Source: Fragum whitleyi (Eukaryota; Mollusca; Bivalvia; Cardiida; Cardiidae). From it: a stretch of 64,000 bases of DNA. A program made the position numbers and the translations under genes. The notes beneath the pieces are model-generated. The model saw only the letters and a program-made list of their open reading frames with translations. It had not been told where the DNA came from and did not search any database. The first letter of the stretch is position 1. Each line of letters opens with the position of its first letter. Of the stretch, positions 32,600 through 44,965 are shown piece after piece. The stretch covers positions 41,677,869-41,741,868 of the forward strand of contig OX411554.1 of assembly GCA_948146395.1 (NCBI GenBank), read 5' to 3'.

Positions 32600-34275
32600 C
32601 TTGTAATTCACCGCTCTTATCAGATTTTCAGTCATACTGCACAGCTGGAGCACCTAGCAATGTATTCCTGGTATTTATTGCATATCACATCCTTTCCTTG
32701 TAGTGTTGTAACGATTATCGGAAATAATCGATTAATCGTCGCTGAGGTCCGAGATCGGCGACAATCGATTCTTGCGCCGAAAAATCGATGTCGTTACTTA
32801 TTTTCCTTTCCAGTAGTTTTCATCTGTTGTGTTTATTGAAAATAAAGAGACATCACTCTTAAACTCAAATTGAAAATGGCAGACGATGGAAATTAGTGCT
32901 TCTTTGTCGGATATTTTTCAATATCCAGTCATGGCAAGTGACCGTCAGACATGGCCGAAACGAAAACCCTGGGTCGGGTAAATTTTACCAGATTGTCAGT
33001 CCGAATGTCCGTCACTATTTTCTGGGTAAAATGCTTTTTAAACTGAAAATCTATTCTGATGTTTATGAAAACACTAAAAAGGTCAACTTTCTCACGAAAA
33101 CCAAACATCAATCTTAAGATTGACAATCGGTTAACAGATTTTCTACGACTTTTGGCACCGCTAGAAAAAGCAAATTCTATTTTACTAATGGCATCAATTA
33201 GGAGGCCTTGGAACTGATTACAGGATCCATTTTTTAAAGAATTATTGGTAGCTAGTCTTTTAACCTGATTTTTTTGTATTTTTCCAGTTTCAAAATCACA
33301 AACACAATGATAATTTTCTGCTTATTTGTACCCAAGAATGTTCGACCCATCAAATTATTTCTGTTATTTTTATGAAAATCTCAGGTGCCTATATTCTTCT
33401 GAAAAGACTTTTTTTTTTTCAACTCTTGTAGATCTAGTTTCGGCTTTTAAATCAAAGCACTAAAAACACTGACAGATTAAGAGAAATTTTACCACCTACC
33501 TAGGCCTAAAATGGTATTGCTACAAAGTTTTCTCTCTCATAAGTTATATGCAAAAAGGCATACACAAACAAAGATAAGTCAACATCTGATTGTCTAACGA
33601 CTTGCTAGTCACAACCGTAGATTGTTTAGTACCGATTAGGTTCCAAATTTTTTTACATAATGGTGTGTCAATTATAAATATATATAAATGATGCATGTAA
33701 TTTTGGAATAATTATTGATGTCAGCAATTATATTTTTTTGTTGTTGTTCTTATTTTAGACTAACAAGAAGTTAGTGAGAAATTAAGGTTTAAAAAATGGT
33801 AATTATCCTTCATTTATTTAACTATCAAAGTGCATTAATCATCATTTTCTGAAACAAAAAAACACCAACTTGGAAGTAACTTGATACTTTGTTGATACTT
33901 TGTTATCCCATCTTAGTATGATTGCTAAATGAGATTACATTATAGAACTTAAATTTGAAGGCTCTAATGATTTTCTGTCTCATACATATTTCTCCCCAAT
34001 ATTTTTGATCTTTATTATTTACTTGTACAGTTGAATTGAATTCCATTTTTAGCTTGAAAAACACTTACTGTTGATACTATACAACAGATGACAAACTTGA
34101 GCCTTTGCAGGTACTAAACAACTGCATCAGACAACAAAGAAGTACTTATCTAACAAAAATGAAGTTTCGATTCTAAAATCGATAATTGAATCGAAAACAG
34201 TTTCCGATTCAATTCGATTATCGATTCTGATCTGAGTCCGATTTTACAACACTATTTCCTTGCCTCCAGCAAGTA
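32600..34275 (-). mobile_element. SINE fragment split by a hAT element
   Basis: Body words GCACCTAGCAATGTATTCCT and CATATCACATCCTTTCCTTG at 32650-32700 resume as TTTCCTTGCCTCCAGC at 34255. The tRNA head is absent. Confidence 0.6.
32701..34254. mobile_element. hAT-like transposon, 1.55 kb, perfect 8-bp TSD
   Basis: Termini TAGTGTTGTAACGATTATCG and, complemented, TAGTGTTGTAAAATCGGACT. TTTCCTTG occurs immediately outside both ends (32693-32700 and 34255-34262). An 8-bp duplication with TAGTGTTG ends fits hAT. Short frames inside (for example 32896-33117) show no BED finger or hAT dimerisation motif that I recognise, so it is probably non-autonomous. Confidence 0.82.
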
Positions 34276-34372
34276 TCCCCGTCAGGTTTTTAAATATCAA
34301 TCTTTTATGATCTTTGTCTATACCTCTTGCAAAAGCAGGAATATTCCGGGATCAGCATGCCAAGGGTTAACA
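34276..34372. mobile_element. MITE-C right-end fragment
   Basis: GCAGGAATATTCCGGGATCA and CATGCCAAGGGTTAAC match the MITE-C right end. The left half is missing. Confidence 0.6.
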
Positions 34373-35545
34373 AAAGTCTAAAGTCCTCATATCTTAATGA
34401 AATAGTATAATAGTATTCTTATCTAACAACACCTACAGGTGCAAAGCTTGGCTGCAGGAGTTGGGTATTGCAAATAACCTTAGTCAAAAAGGGGCAAAAC
34501 TCTTACAAAATGCCTGCAGAGTTACCTTCTTGATAGTCTTCTCTTGATAGCTCATGTGATGGTGAACACACATGCCAAGATATCTTCAATTACAACAGAG
34601 ATATATGACCAAGGTTAAAGTTTGCCCTGCCAATGCCAACACCAACAACCCAAGGTGATCACAATACCTCGGGAATTCTCCAAAAACAGACACCAGGGTG
34701 ATCAGAATACCTAGGGATTTATTCGAAAAGTACTTAAGTAAAAATACCACTCAATCTGAAGCTCTGTCTCAGCATTCCAGAAATACGGTGAAATTCACTT
34801 AATTGTAACCCACCCTCATAAAGACAACTCACTGCTTCATTCAAACTAAATTAGTGCACTAACAATACATTTTAAGAACATAAAGATCCTTTATCAACTT
34901 CTGGCTGAAAGCAATAAAATTCTTGACAAATTGGAATTGCAATTACATATGAAATAACATCTCACCTCTTAGTTATTTTATCCGTAATACAGCATCTCTC
35001 ATATTTGACATTAACATCAGCCAAACAACTCTATAACAAGTCTGTTTCTAACAAATGCAGCTAGTGTCGATAATCATTCTCCGTCTTTTTTTTTCAATTA
35101 CCCTCACACATTAGCATTTCCGCAGTACCCTATCAATAATTCATCCAAAAACAAATCAAGGCAATCTGCTCAACAAGATTTTCCCGATTCTAACACCCAA
35201 CATTGCCCTTCACAAAGACGCTATTACACAAATAACTGCACTAAAAAATTCCAAACATCAGTGCAGAATGTGAATTCCGTGTTTGTTTTTGCTGTGTCTC
35301 GCGTTACTTGCAGCTGTATCTTGTTTGAACCCTGTGAGTCTAATGAGAGGTATTTTCCCTTTATCGACCAATCAAGGATCATAAACACACACACTTCAGT
35401 ATGCAAATTTTACACCCTACTATATAGCCCACACCAATTAACACTTTACTCCATACTGCAGTGCAGCCGAATGAATGATTCCTCAACCTATTTCCCTGCT
35501 GGCGAAATCTTAAGACATTTTTCTTTTTTCTCAAAGTGTAAGAAA
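34373..35545. other. Largely unassigned; repeat H at about 34430-34750
   Basis: Repeat H words (ATGTGATGGTGAACACAC, CCAAGGTGATCACAATACC) match 17.5-18.0 kb. From about 34760 to 35545 no repeat was recognised. The overlapping 60-110 codon frames at 35224-35593 on both strands carry no known motif and no splice context. Confidence 0.4.
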
Positions 35546-36799
35546 AACAAGAGGACCATGGTGGTCCTATATAACTCACCTTCGTCTCTTTGACTCATGC
35601 CTTATAAGATGCCATTAAAGACCCTCTTTTCAGCCAAATCAGTTTTGTTACCTTACTCACTTTAAAGTTCTTTCTCAATATTTCAACAATATTTGAATTT
35701 CTCAATATTTCTTAATAATAAAGGTTTAGTGTCACTGTGATGTTCTAATTACATCATTTACATTCATAATGTGCAGTCATATTGAAAAATACTTAGAATG
35801 TTTCACAACCTTGTATGTCTAATACAATCATGTACATAAGCCAGTCCATTTATTAAAAAAAATGCTTTTACAGCTCCCTTTCCTGTGACAAAAGTTGGAT
35901 TGCACCATTGCTGCCAAATATCAACCAGGATCTTCAATATGACATCCTTAGCTACTTTGAAAAAGATAAAACAAATATTATAACGTCTAAAGTGGTAAAA
36001 AGGAAATTGAAATTGAGGCCCTTTATCGTGCGACAAACCTCCCAATGTAACCAAGAGTCCTTTCATATGACCAGACAAATATTTTCAGCAATTTTTAGAA
36101 AGATTGAGCCAAACTAGTAACTTCTAGAGTGGTAACAAAGAAATTGCCTATAAGGCTTCTTTTCCTGTGACATACGTCAGAATGTCACCAAAATCAATAG
36201 GGTTCTTCCTCAAGCCTAGATATACATCCTGAGTAAGTTTGAGAAAGAATAAGCCATTTTTGTGACCTCTAGAGTGGTAACAAGAAAACTGTCTTTGAGG
36301 CTGTCCAAACGTACGCCACCAAAATCAATAGAGTTCTTCCTTAGGATCAGCCATACATCCTAAGGGAGTTTGAGAAGGATTGAGCAGAAATTGTGACCTT
36401 TAGAGTGGTAACAAGAAAATCATCTATAAGGCTCCTTTTCCAGTGAAATTAGTTGGAAAGTCACCAAAATGAATAGGGATTTTCCTCAAGCCTAGACAAC
36501 CATCCTGAGCAAGTTTGAGAAAGTTTAAGCTAAAATTGCGATCACTAGCTTGGTTATAAGAAAATTGTCTAATAAGGCTCTTTTTCCTGCAATGTAGGGT
36601 GGAATGTCGCCAAAATCATTGGGGATCTTCTTCAAGCCAAGACAAACATCCTGAGCAAGTTTGAGAAGGATGGAGTCAAAATTGTGACCTCAAGAGTGGT
36701 AACACAAACTTGTTGATGGATGACAGATGATGGACGACAGACAATCAAATATCTAAAAGCTCACATTGAGCACTACCTGCTCAGGTGAGCTTGAGCTAA
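35546..36799 (+). mobile_element. HL-W copy 1
   Basis: AACAAG, hairpin AGGACCA-TGG-TGGTCCT and ACTCACCTTCG. Core units of roughly 115-145 bp are marked by CTAGAGTGGTAACAA near 36124, 36269 and 36400. A GATGACAGATGATGGACGAC tract is followed by CTCACATTGAGCAC...TGCTCAGGTGAGC and a duplicated TTGAGCTAA end. Confidence 0.72.
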
Positions 36800-36815
36800 T
36801 AAAATTGTAAAACAG

Positions 36816-37159
36816 CAGCGGTTCTGAAATATTTTAAAATTTTACTTGTCCACAGACAAGTTACAATCACAAACTGGCTTGCCTGTTTCTAAAACCTACT
36901 TGTCCGTTGAATTTTGATGTGTCTTCAAAATATTGAAAACAATATTGATGTTGCAAAAAAACTAAAAGTATCCTAGAAATAGACTTACTGTTGACATTGG
37001 ATTACATGGAATATCAGAAAACGGCTAATTATTTAAGAAAACATTCTTCTCTACAGATTTTTTCAGTTGTCTACGGACAACCTAGCCATGAAAATCTGCT
37101 TGTCCGTGCAGCTCAATGGACAAGTCGGACAACTCTGGCAGCTTATTTCAGAACCACTG
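36816..37159. mobile_element. MITE-G-related element with CAGTGGTTCTGAAATA ends
   Basis: CAGCGGTTCTGAAATA at the left and the complement CAGTGGTTCTGAAATAAG at the right, with ACTTGTCC/GGACAAG words just inside both ends. AACAG is repeated on both flanks. No coding capacity. Confidence 0.65.
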
Positions 37160-37370
37160 AACAGTGAACTTTCTTCAAGTGGAATCACAAGAGAAAAGAT
37201 CAATTTGAGATCATGCTCTAGAATGATAATTTACAGAAAGAAGCACTAATAAAGTTTTAGTGTCACTGTGATATGCTCATCTGTTTCCCTACTTTATTAG
37301 ACCTCTTATCTTTTCAATTTTCTTTATATCTACGACCAGTCAAATTTGACAGATTTTTGTTTTCCTTTGT

Positions 37371-37628
37371 ATTGGGTTAAAAGCCGCTTTTAACAAACTT
37401 TCAGTTATATTGCAGTGACTGGAGCACCTAACAATGGATTTTTGATATTTCTCGCACCAGTGTACTACCATTCACATCCTTTTGTAGCCTCCAGCCCCTA
37501 TCCCACATAAGTCTATGATAATCATCCATTTTCAGCGACAAAAAGCTGGCAAGGATGAATGTCACTGTCTGGGATCAAACCTGGGACCTTTTGAATGATG
37601 CTGCTCTACCACTATGCTACCATAGGGG
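37371..37628 (-). mobile_element. tRNA-derived SINE (family 1), full length but old
   Basis: Body from AAAAGCCGCTTTTAACAAAC to a tRNA-like head at about 37555-37628 (box B GGTTTGATCCC; box A TAGCATAGTGGTAGAGCAG on the minus strand). No clear duplication. Confidence 0.68.
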
Positions 37629-38004
37629 CTAAATTTTACATATGTGACACATGACAATGGAATAAAACTATACCATGCGGCGGTAAATATTGTGGGAAAG
37701 GGAGATTTTCTTTTCAATAAGCAAATTGCTTCTTTAAACAAAATATTGTCATTATTCTAAATACTTCTTGGACATAAGATTTATATAAGATTTGTTTTTC
37801 CAAAGTCTAAATAATAATGCAGTAAATGGATGACAACTTTTGAACATGCCAGAATGATAATAGTTTATATTAAGTGGTCCTAATAAAGGTTCTGTCTGAT
37901 AACTTAAATCTTGATTATTTACTTACTGGGTCAGAACTTAAGGTATTTAAACAACAGAACTTAAGGTATTAGACTACAGAACTTAGGGGTTAAAACTATC
38001 ATCT
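37629..38004. other. Unassigned, with decayed hairpin
   Basis: GTAAATATTGTGGGAAAGG...AGCAAATTGCTTC near 37682-37745 resembles the hairpin at 2315. GAACTTAAGGTATT is repeated at 37935 and 37957. Confidence 0.4.
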
Positions 38005-38250
38005 TTAACCCTTGTCATAATGAATAAATTTTGGCTAAAATTTGCAATAAAAACAAAGGGCAAAGAGCACTGAAAGTTCCAACTGTAGGTCAATTTTCAT
38101 TTGAAAAACTAAATCTTTTGACAATTCTGGTTTGAATGTGAGAAACAGGTGGTGTAGACTAACATAAGACTGCACATGTGTGCAGGCTGATGTTTGTCTA
38201 TAGCTCCTGCCAAAGCAGGAATATTCCGGGTTCAGCATGACAAGGGTTAA
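38005..38250. mobile_element. MITE-C copy 2
   Basis: TTAA-bounded, with TTAACCCTTGTCATAATGAA and TTCAGCATGACAAGGGTTAA ends and the inner palindrome CACATGTGTGCAGGCTGATG. Same orientation as copy 1. Confidence 0.78.
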
Positions 38251-38279
38251 AATACCTCAATATCAATATTCTTGTTTAT

Positions 38280-38835
38280 CAGGGCTCATTGTGAGTGCTT
38301 GAAATTGAGGAGTCATTGACCCCTTAATCATAAAATTTTAGGGGTCAACACAGATTATGATGAGTGTCAAAACAATAGAAAGACAAACAAGAGCTGTCAC
38401 TGTAAGATGACAATGCCCCCGACACCGCTTTGATTTAGAAGTTATGGCCAATGTTAAAGTTTTTGGACGGAATGACGGACGGACGGACAGATGGACGGAC
38501 GGACAGACAGACGGACGGACGGACAGACGGACGGACAAGTCAAATTTATGATGCCTCCCTATCGGGGGCATAATAAAAATGTTAGTAGAGTTTTGAAGGT
38601 TTCAGAGTCCATTGACCTTTCATGTAATGTATTAAGCAAGCAATTAATTCTTATAACCCTAAATAGTATACAAGATGCATTACCTAAGTGATAAATTACC
38701 AGTTTTGACCTTTAGAAAATTCTCTCAAGGGGGGTCAAAATGACCCAATTGGGAGAAAATTCTTGGGATCAAAATAGGATAATTTCAGATTTTTTAGGGT
38801 CAAAACCTTGGTTTAAAGGTTAAACAGAAACCCTG
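38280..38835. mobile_element. MITE-K copy 2, split by HL-P
   Basis: CAGGGCTCATTGTGAGTGC at the left and GTTAAACAGAAACCCTG at the right. GACCCCTTAATCATAAAATT and GGTCAAAATAGGATAATTTC are family words. TTTAT flanks both ends. HL-P copy 2 lies at 38386-38573. Confidence 0.68.
38386..38573 (+). mobile_element. HL-P copy 2
   Basis: AACAAG, hairpin TGTCA...TGACA, left repeat ATGCCCCCG, a (GACG/GACA)n tract at 38465-38536, then TCGGGGGCATAA. Confidence 0.68.
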
Positions 38836-39044
38836 TTTATTCATCCTGGCATAGTTGTATAAATTAACAGATTTTCAGAAGTAAACCCATCCATGATGTT
38901 CACAGCATATTCCTGCTGGAAACAAAATGTGCAGTCTGAGCTTAGTCTACATTTCCTGCTTTCTACGGAATCACTCCGGTAAAATCATGTTTGGCAATCA
39001 AATCCCTTGAAGTACCATAGAATACAATGGTGACTGTGACATAA

Positions 39045-39530
39045 ATTTCGCTTTCAATAGTATTGCAGATACATCAAAGTGTCTGATTCATGTTTCTTTG
39101 GTCTCTCACAAGCACAACAACAAATTTAATCTGAGACCCAGCTACCATTTTTCCCCTGATAATAGCACCCTCCCTAATAGTGGCACCCCTACATTTTTTA
39201 CTAAGAAAACCCACTTCAAATGCCTAAATTTAAAGAACTTGTTGAGACTTTTCTAATTTGATGTGAAGTTCCGAAAACAAAAATCATTTATTTGATAGAA
39301 TAGGGGAAATTTACCTCAAATTTAGGGGAAAAGGGCCAAAAAGGCTTAAGATTCATGATTTTTTTAATCTGAAAATGCATACTAAATAAAAGCTCCCTGA
39401 CCATGTTCTGTATAGCTGGGAGCATCCATTATTAGGAGAAATGCAGTACTTGCCAGACTTAGGTTTATCGTTTGCACATTGATGGGTTGATTCAATGACT
39501 GGAGTTTAATGCAACTTTGGGAGACAAGTA
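39045..39530 (-). mobile_element. SINE fragment split by MITE-E
   Basis: GTTTCTTTGGTCTCTCACAA and CACAACAACAAATTTAATC match the older SINE subtype. The body resumes at 39449 (CCAGACTTAGGTTTATCG). Heavily decayed. Confidence 0.45.
39145..39446. mobile_element. MITE-E copy 4
   Basis: CCATTTTTCCCCTGATAATA at the left and the complement of CTGCATTTCTCCTAATAATG at the right, with TA flanks. Same orientation as the other copies. Confidence 0.7.
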
Positions 39531-40011
39531 ACAGTCTTGATAAAAATCACAGTACTTTTTGTCAAATATCAGAAAAAAGAGGAGGCCAAGCCGGGTTCAC
39601 ACTTATGACCAATGAGGCCAAGCCGGGTTTAAAACTTATGACCAATGATTGAAAAGCCTAATAAGTTTTCATCTGAGCTTGGGCTTGGGCTTGGCAAATT
39701 TCAAAAACTTTCGGATAAACTGCTTGACATTGAGGCAGACCAATAGATGACTTAGATGGGCAACCTTAACAGAAGGCAGATAAACAAAAGAGTAATTCTG
39801 TCAAAATTACATTTTCTGCGCCATCTTACACCATGAGAATAGAAGATATCCAATTACCAATTGATTTCCTGTTGTAGACTGGTTACCAGTAATTCTTTCC
39901 TATCACATCTAAACAGAGAACCAAATGGTTTATCAATATTAATAGCAAGACAAGACCTGTCAGGAAATGGGTTTTATGAATTACAGAAGGCAAATTACTT
40001 TTTGGTACTCC
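39531..40011. other. Unassigned sequence
   Basis: GAGGCCAAGCCGGGTT is repeated in tandem at 39582 and 39607. A minus-strand TTCTCTGTTTAG near 39912 looks like an acceptor, but the frame after it stops and matches no RERE exon. Otherwise unassigned. Confidence 0.35.
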
Positions 40012-40945
40012 CAGGGTTTTAGTTGGACATCAAAACTAGAAAGCAATGAATGGCTTGAGTCGCTCCACAGGCTTGAAATTCTTTAAATAGCAAATCTAAG
40101 GTTTGACTAGATTTTAAGATATTTTGGGTTCTACTGATGTTGAAATGATTTTTAAAAATGCCACTATATAACATATAGAGAAATAACCTCCACCCATAAA
40201 ATACATATTTTTCATCTGACCACAATAATTTTTGGCAGACTGATAAAGGGTCACCCAAGGATCATTCCAGTGAAATTTGGATGATATCCATCAATTACAT
40301 TCTGAGAAATTGATTTCCAAAGATACCACTATATAACATATAGAGAAATGACCTCCGCCCATAAAATGCATATTTTTCATCCGATCACAATAATTTTTGG
40401 TAGACTGATAAAGGGTCACCCAAGCATCATTCATGTAAAATTTTATTGGTATCTATCAATTAGAATCTCAGAAAATTCACTTTTTACCATATTTGGAAAT
40501 TAGCCACGCCCATTAAATCCATGTTTTTGATTGGATCCATATATCTTGAACAACTTTGAAAGAGGGTCACCCAAGGATCATTCCTGTGAAGTTTGGTTGA
40601 AATTCATCCAGTAGTTTCTGAGGAGAAGATTTTTAAAGAAAAAGTTTACGACCGCACGCACGCACGCATGGACGGACGGACGCATGACAGACACAACGCC
40701 ATGACAATAGCCCCAGTGGCTTTCAGCCAGTGGAGCTAAAAATAGGATACAAAGTGCTCAATCCTTGGATATTAGGGGACCTTCCCAAAATATTCAGAAT
40801 CCAGGTGCTTTAGGTAGACTATTTCTTTTAGGCTATAATATTTTCTACATTTAGAGCCATTCCCTTGTAAAAGGTAAAGAAATTGATAGAAGTATATTGA
40901 TATTTGGGGCTCAACTTCAGGAAATGACTTATGATTGTTTTGAGG
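40012..40945. mobile_element. MITE-F copy 3, split by HL-A and fused to MITE-E
   Basis: CAGGGTTTTAGTTGGACATC begins it. After HL-A the family words GGATATTAGGGGACC and TTTTAGGCTATAATATTTTC continue. At about 40936-40945 (TATGATTGTTT) the sequence changes from MITE-F to the right half of MITE-E. Confidence 0.6.
40034..40739 (+). mobile_element. HL-A copy 4
   Basis: AACTAGAAAGCAATGAATGG, GCTCCACAGG, about three core units, a GCACGCACGCATGGACGG tract, then CCAGTGGCTTTCAGCCAG and TGGAGCTAA. Inserted in MITE-F. Confidence 0.75.
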
Positions 40946-43091
40946 AAATTCACCTAAAATTAAAGGAAAGAGCGTAAAAGATATCAATTTTAAATCAGAA
41001 AATGCATACTAAACAAGAGGGCCGTTGGCCTTGGGTCGCTCACCTGAGAAAAAAGCTTCATTACCTAGGTATGTCCATGCAACCACAGAAAAAGAGATTT
41101 TCACTTATTCAATCAGATAACATTTGAAATAATCATTCCCCCCCCCTCTGCTCCTCCCCTGGACATTATTTATTTAAGCTTTTTCCATAAAAGGTCTGTG
41201 ATCAGATAATCTATGCCAGATATACAGGCTGAGTCTGAGACTTTTAAAGTTTTCTTTAATGAGTTGATCAATCCATGTCAAACATAAAGGCTGTAGGGAT
41301 TCAAAATTCTCAACAAAGCACTCCCCCTCCCCCAAGATGCTCTGCACCTGGTGATTCTACAATCATGATTTTAGCTAATTTTCAAGTCTGTAGGACTCCT
41401 GGCTCATTAGAAGAAGTTTAAAGATTTCAAAAATGATCCAAAGTACTACCCCCTCCCCAAGACGCTCAGCACCTGGTGACCCTACAGTCATGAATTTAGC
41501 TATTTTTATAAATGTCAATATATTGATCACCCATGACAATTTTCAAGTCTGTAGGGTTCCTGATCCAGGAGAAGAATAAGGTCAAAGATTTCAAAGTTGA
41601 TCAAAAGTACTATCCCCCGCCCCCTAATGCTCCGCATCTGGTGGCTCTACATTCATGATTTTAGCTATTTTATTTTAGATCCATATGCTTATCATCCATG
41701 CCAATATTGAAGTCTGTAGGGCTCCTGGTTCATTAGAAGATGAAGATTAAAGTTACAAAATTTTTACAAAAGTACTACCCCCTCCCCCCTGGTGCTCCGC
41801 ACCTGGTGGCTTTACAGTCATGATTTTAGCTATTTTTATTAAGGTCTATGAGCTGATCCTCCATGCAAATTTTCAAGTCTGTAGGGCTTGTGGTTCAGAA
41901 GAAGAAGGTTAAGGATTACAAAATTTTCACAAAAGTACTACCCTCTCCCCCTTGGTGCTCCGCACCTGGTGAATCTACAGTCATGATTTTAGCTATTTTT
42001 ATAAAGGTCCATATGCTGATCATCCATGCCAATATTCAAATCTGTAGGACTCCTGGTTCAGAAGAAGAAAAAGGTTAAAGATAACAAAATTTTCATCAAA
42101 GTACTACCCCCTCCCCCTTGGTGCTCCGCACCTGGTGGCCCTACAAATAAGATTTTAGCTATTTATATTAAGGTCTATGAGCTGATCCTCCATGCAAATT
42201 TTAAAGTCTGTAGGGCTTGTGGTTCAGAAGAAGAAGGTTAAAGATTACAAAATTTACACAATAGTACTACCCTCTCCCCCCTGGTGCTACGCACCTGGTG
42301 AATCTACAGTCATGATTTTTTGGTATTTTTATAAAGGTCCATATGCTGATCATCCATGCCAATATTCAAATCTGTAGGTCTCCTGGTTCAGAAGAAGAAA
42401 AACGTTAAAGATTACAAAATTTTCATCAAAATACTCCCCCCTCCCCCCTGGTGCTCCGCACCTGGTGGCCCTACAAATAAGAATTTAGCTTTTTATATAA
42501 AGGTCTATGAGGTGATCATACATGCAAAATTTTAAGGCTGTAGGCCTTCATGATCAGAAGAAGAAGAAGGTTAAAGATTACAAAATTTACCCAAGGTACT
42601 ACCCCCTCCCCCCTGGTGCGCCGCACCTGGTGGCCCAACAGATATGATTTAAGCTATTTTCATTAAGGTCTATGAGCTTATCATCCATGCCAAATTTCAA
42701 GGCTGTAGGGCTGCTGGTTCAGAAGAAGAAGAATTTTAAAGATTTTTTTAAATTTTTAACTTTGGTTGCCATAGCAACCAGAGTTTTTCACCGATTTCAA
42801 TTCTTTTAGCAATTCTTAAAGGGGACCACCTAAGGAACATTTCTGCCAAGTTTGGTTAAAATTGGCCTAGTAGTTTAGGAGGAGATGTCGTCTAAAGAAA
42901 TTGTTGACGGACGACGGACGACGCACGACGGATGACGCACGACGCACGACGGACGACGCACAGACGCCGGACAAAAGGTGATCACAATAGCTCACTTGAG
43001 CACGTTGTGCTCAGGTGAGCTAATAAAAGCTCCCTGACTTTGTTTTGTATAGCTTCTTGGAGCATTTATCAAGAGAAATACCTTACTTCCA
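40946..43091. mobile_element. MITE-E right half, split by HL-T
   Basis: GAGGAAATTCACCTAAAATT...AATGCATACTAA at 40946-41011 resumes as TAAAAGCTCCCTGAC at 43024 and ends near GAAATACCTTA at 43091. The left half of MITE-E is absent. Confidence 0.6.
41012..43023 (+). mobile_element. HL-T, 165-bp tandem element
   Basis: AACAAG, hairpin AGGGCC-GTT-GGCCTT, GCTCACCTGAG. About eleven core units of 163-167 bp follow, marked by CCGCACCTGGTG at 41797, 41960, 42126, 42289, 42456 and 42621. CCCCCTCCCCC runs occur in each unit. A GGACGACGCACGACGG tract precedes TTGAGCACGTTGTGCTCAGG and TGAGCTAA. The repeated 60-70 codon frames are array artefacts. Confidence 0.78.
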
Positions 43092-43149
43092 ATACCTATA
43101 CTTCCACCTCATCAACAACAAGGTGTGATCATCAAATACTAATACCCCT

Positions 43150-43399
43150 GTTACCGTAAATTCTCAGAAGTTTAACCTTGATAATTCACCTTGACCTTGT
43201 GAGGTAACCTTGACTTTCATAGACGTTGATTTACGAGAGGAATATTCCAAATATGAGAATAGTATGAGAAATATGAACTGAAATGAAGTTATGTGAAAAT
43301 ATTTAGTTCCCACATAAAGTTTTCCCAGACAGACAGACAGACAAACAGACACCAGTCCTATAAAACAGTATGCCAGCTATCTATCGATACAGGGCATAA
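43150..43399 (+). mobile_element. HL-P copy 3, 5' end unclear
   Basis: A (GACA)n run at 43328-43350 is followed by CAGCTATCTATCGATACAGG and GGGCATAA. The AACAAG start and hairpin are not recognisable. Confidence 0.5.
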
Positions 43400-44699
43400 A
43401 AAGTCAAAATTTCATTAGGAATAATATGATTCTGCTTTTATACAATAGCTAATTAAACTTTTTGATTAGAAATCTGATAAATCTAAACAAATGTTAAGCT
43501 CTTCCTTTCACCACCCCTAATTATGTTTATTTTCATAATAATCACACATCTGTAATAATCACGTTAACAGAAACAGCACAAAAACCTGCCGGCAACTAAA
43601 ACAATAAACCATGTGTTAGCAATATCTATGAAACTCTTTACAGGAAAGCCAAGTCTGTAGCTTCATTGGCATCACTAGATTATTAACCCTTGTCATGCTG
43701 AACCTGTAATATTATTGCTTACACAGGAGACCACCAGAGTTTCCGTTTTAAAGAAGAAGCAATTAGCTTTTTTTTTCAAAATAGATACAGATTCACAATA
43801 ACTTAATGCAATTTATCAAAGGTTTTTAATCAGAATGATGGGTTAATAAGATAGGTTAATGTTTGCAGACAGGCCTTATGTACAAGTCTGAGGGCTACCA
43901 TTGAACAAGATAAATTATGTCAATTTCAGAGACAAACAATTGAATTAGACTACTTCGGGAATAAAGAGTTTATAATTAAAACATGATACACATACATTCA
44001 CCGATTCCCCCTCCCCTCAGACACACACATAAACACACACACCAGTGCTGCACTCAGCATAAATATTTGCTATGGTACTGACTATTGTCAAACTGTAACA
44101 AATCTTTTGCTAAAGTCTATTTCTGTTCAAGGTTCTAGAAGATCAACCTATTTGTATGCTCAAAGTAGAATGAAAATGGACCGATAAAGTGTGAAAATAG
44201 TAATCAACATCCAATATTCTCGGCACAGCATGTATTTTCAATAGTCAAAAAAACACAAATAAAAAGACTCTATTCAGACAAGTTAGTATTGATTTTCTTG
44301 TGCGCACAAGAAAGTAATGGATATCATCTTCTATCTGCTTTTTTGTTTGTTTGGAGAGATTAAATCATACCTGTCACAAATTAAGTGCAGATAAAATTCT
44401 CTGTATTGGATTTTATTCAAACAGTATCAGTAAATTAACACAGTTAATCACATTGAATAATCCAACCGTTTCAATTCAATGAAAGCCTAAGATAAAAGGG
44501 CTGAAGATCATCCAAGTGCTATGACATCAATCTTAACTTTGACTTTTAAAGCAATTACTCCTCTAAATATTTCAGGCATCTAACTTTAGGATCAATCCAG
44601 GCAATTTGTCTGTTGATAAGTAAATACCAGGGCAAATCTTGGAATGGTTCTAAATTAATCAAAGCTATTCTTTATCATAATCTTTGTATCAAAGGGTAG
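43400..44699. other. Mostly unassigned sequence
   Basis: Holds a MITE-C left end (TTAACCCTTGTCATGCTG at 43683), a (CA)-rich run at 44018-44043 and a perfect 20-bp palindrome centred on TTGTGCGCACAA (44294-44313). No exon recognised in 1.3 kb. Confidence 0.4.
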
Positions 44700-44886
44700 A
44701 AAACCTAAGTTTGTTTTAAATGAAGAAAATGATGGGTTCCTGCATTATTTTTCTTCAAAACAATGTTGTCTCAAATTTATCTTTTCTCTTTTTAGTTGAC
44801 AAGTTCATTTTGATCCTTGACAAGTAGAAAATGATCATTTACTTACCCAGGGACAAGTGGAGACAATTTGTATTTCTACACCCCTG
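44700..44886. mobile_element. MITE-G right half
   Basis: TTGACAAGTTCATTTTGATC, GACAAGTAGAAAATGATC and the terminus TTTCTACACCCCTG match MITE-G. The left half is missing or too decayed. Confidence 0.55.
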
Positions 44887-44965
44887 CCTTGAGCACAGGA
44901 TTTCAGTATTTTTGAAATACTTGACTCTAAACAGAGCTACAGACTGAGGGGGTATTTTGGTTTTC

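Noticed and set aside
32896..33126. Overlapping frames on both strands inside the hAT element as transposase remnants
   Set aside because: No BED finger, catalytic or hAT dimerisation motif seen; overlap on both strands suggests chance.
39880..39960. Minus-strand TTCTCTGTTTAG acceptor followed by a short frame with KELLVT
   Set aside because: Superficial likeness to a conserved RERE stretch, but the frame stops within about 20 codons and further residues do not match.
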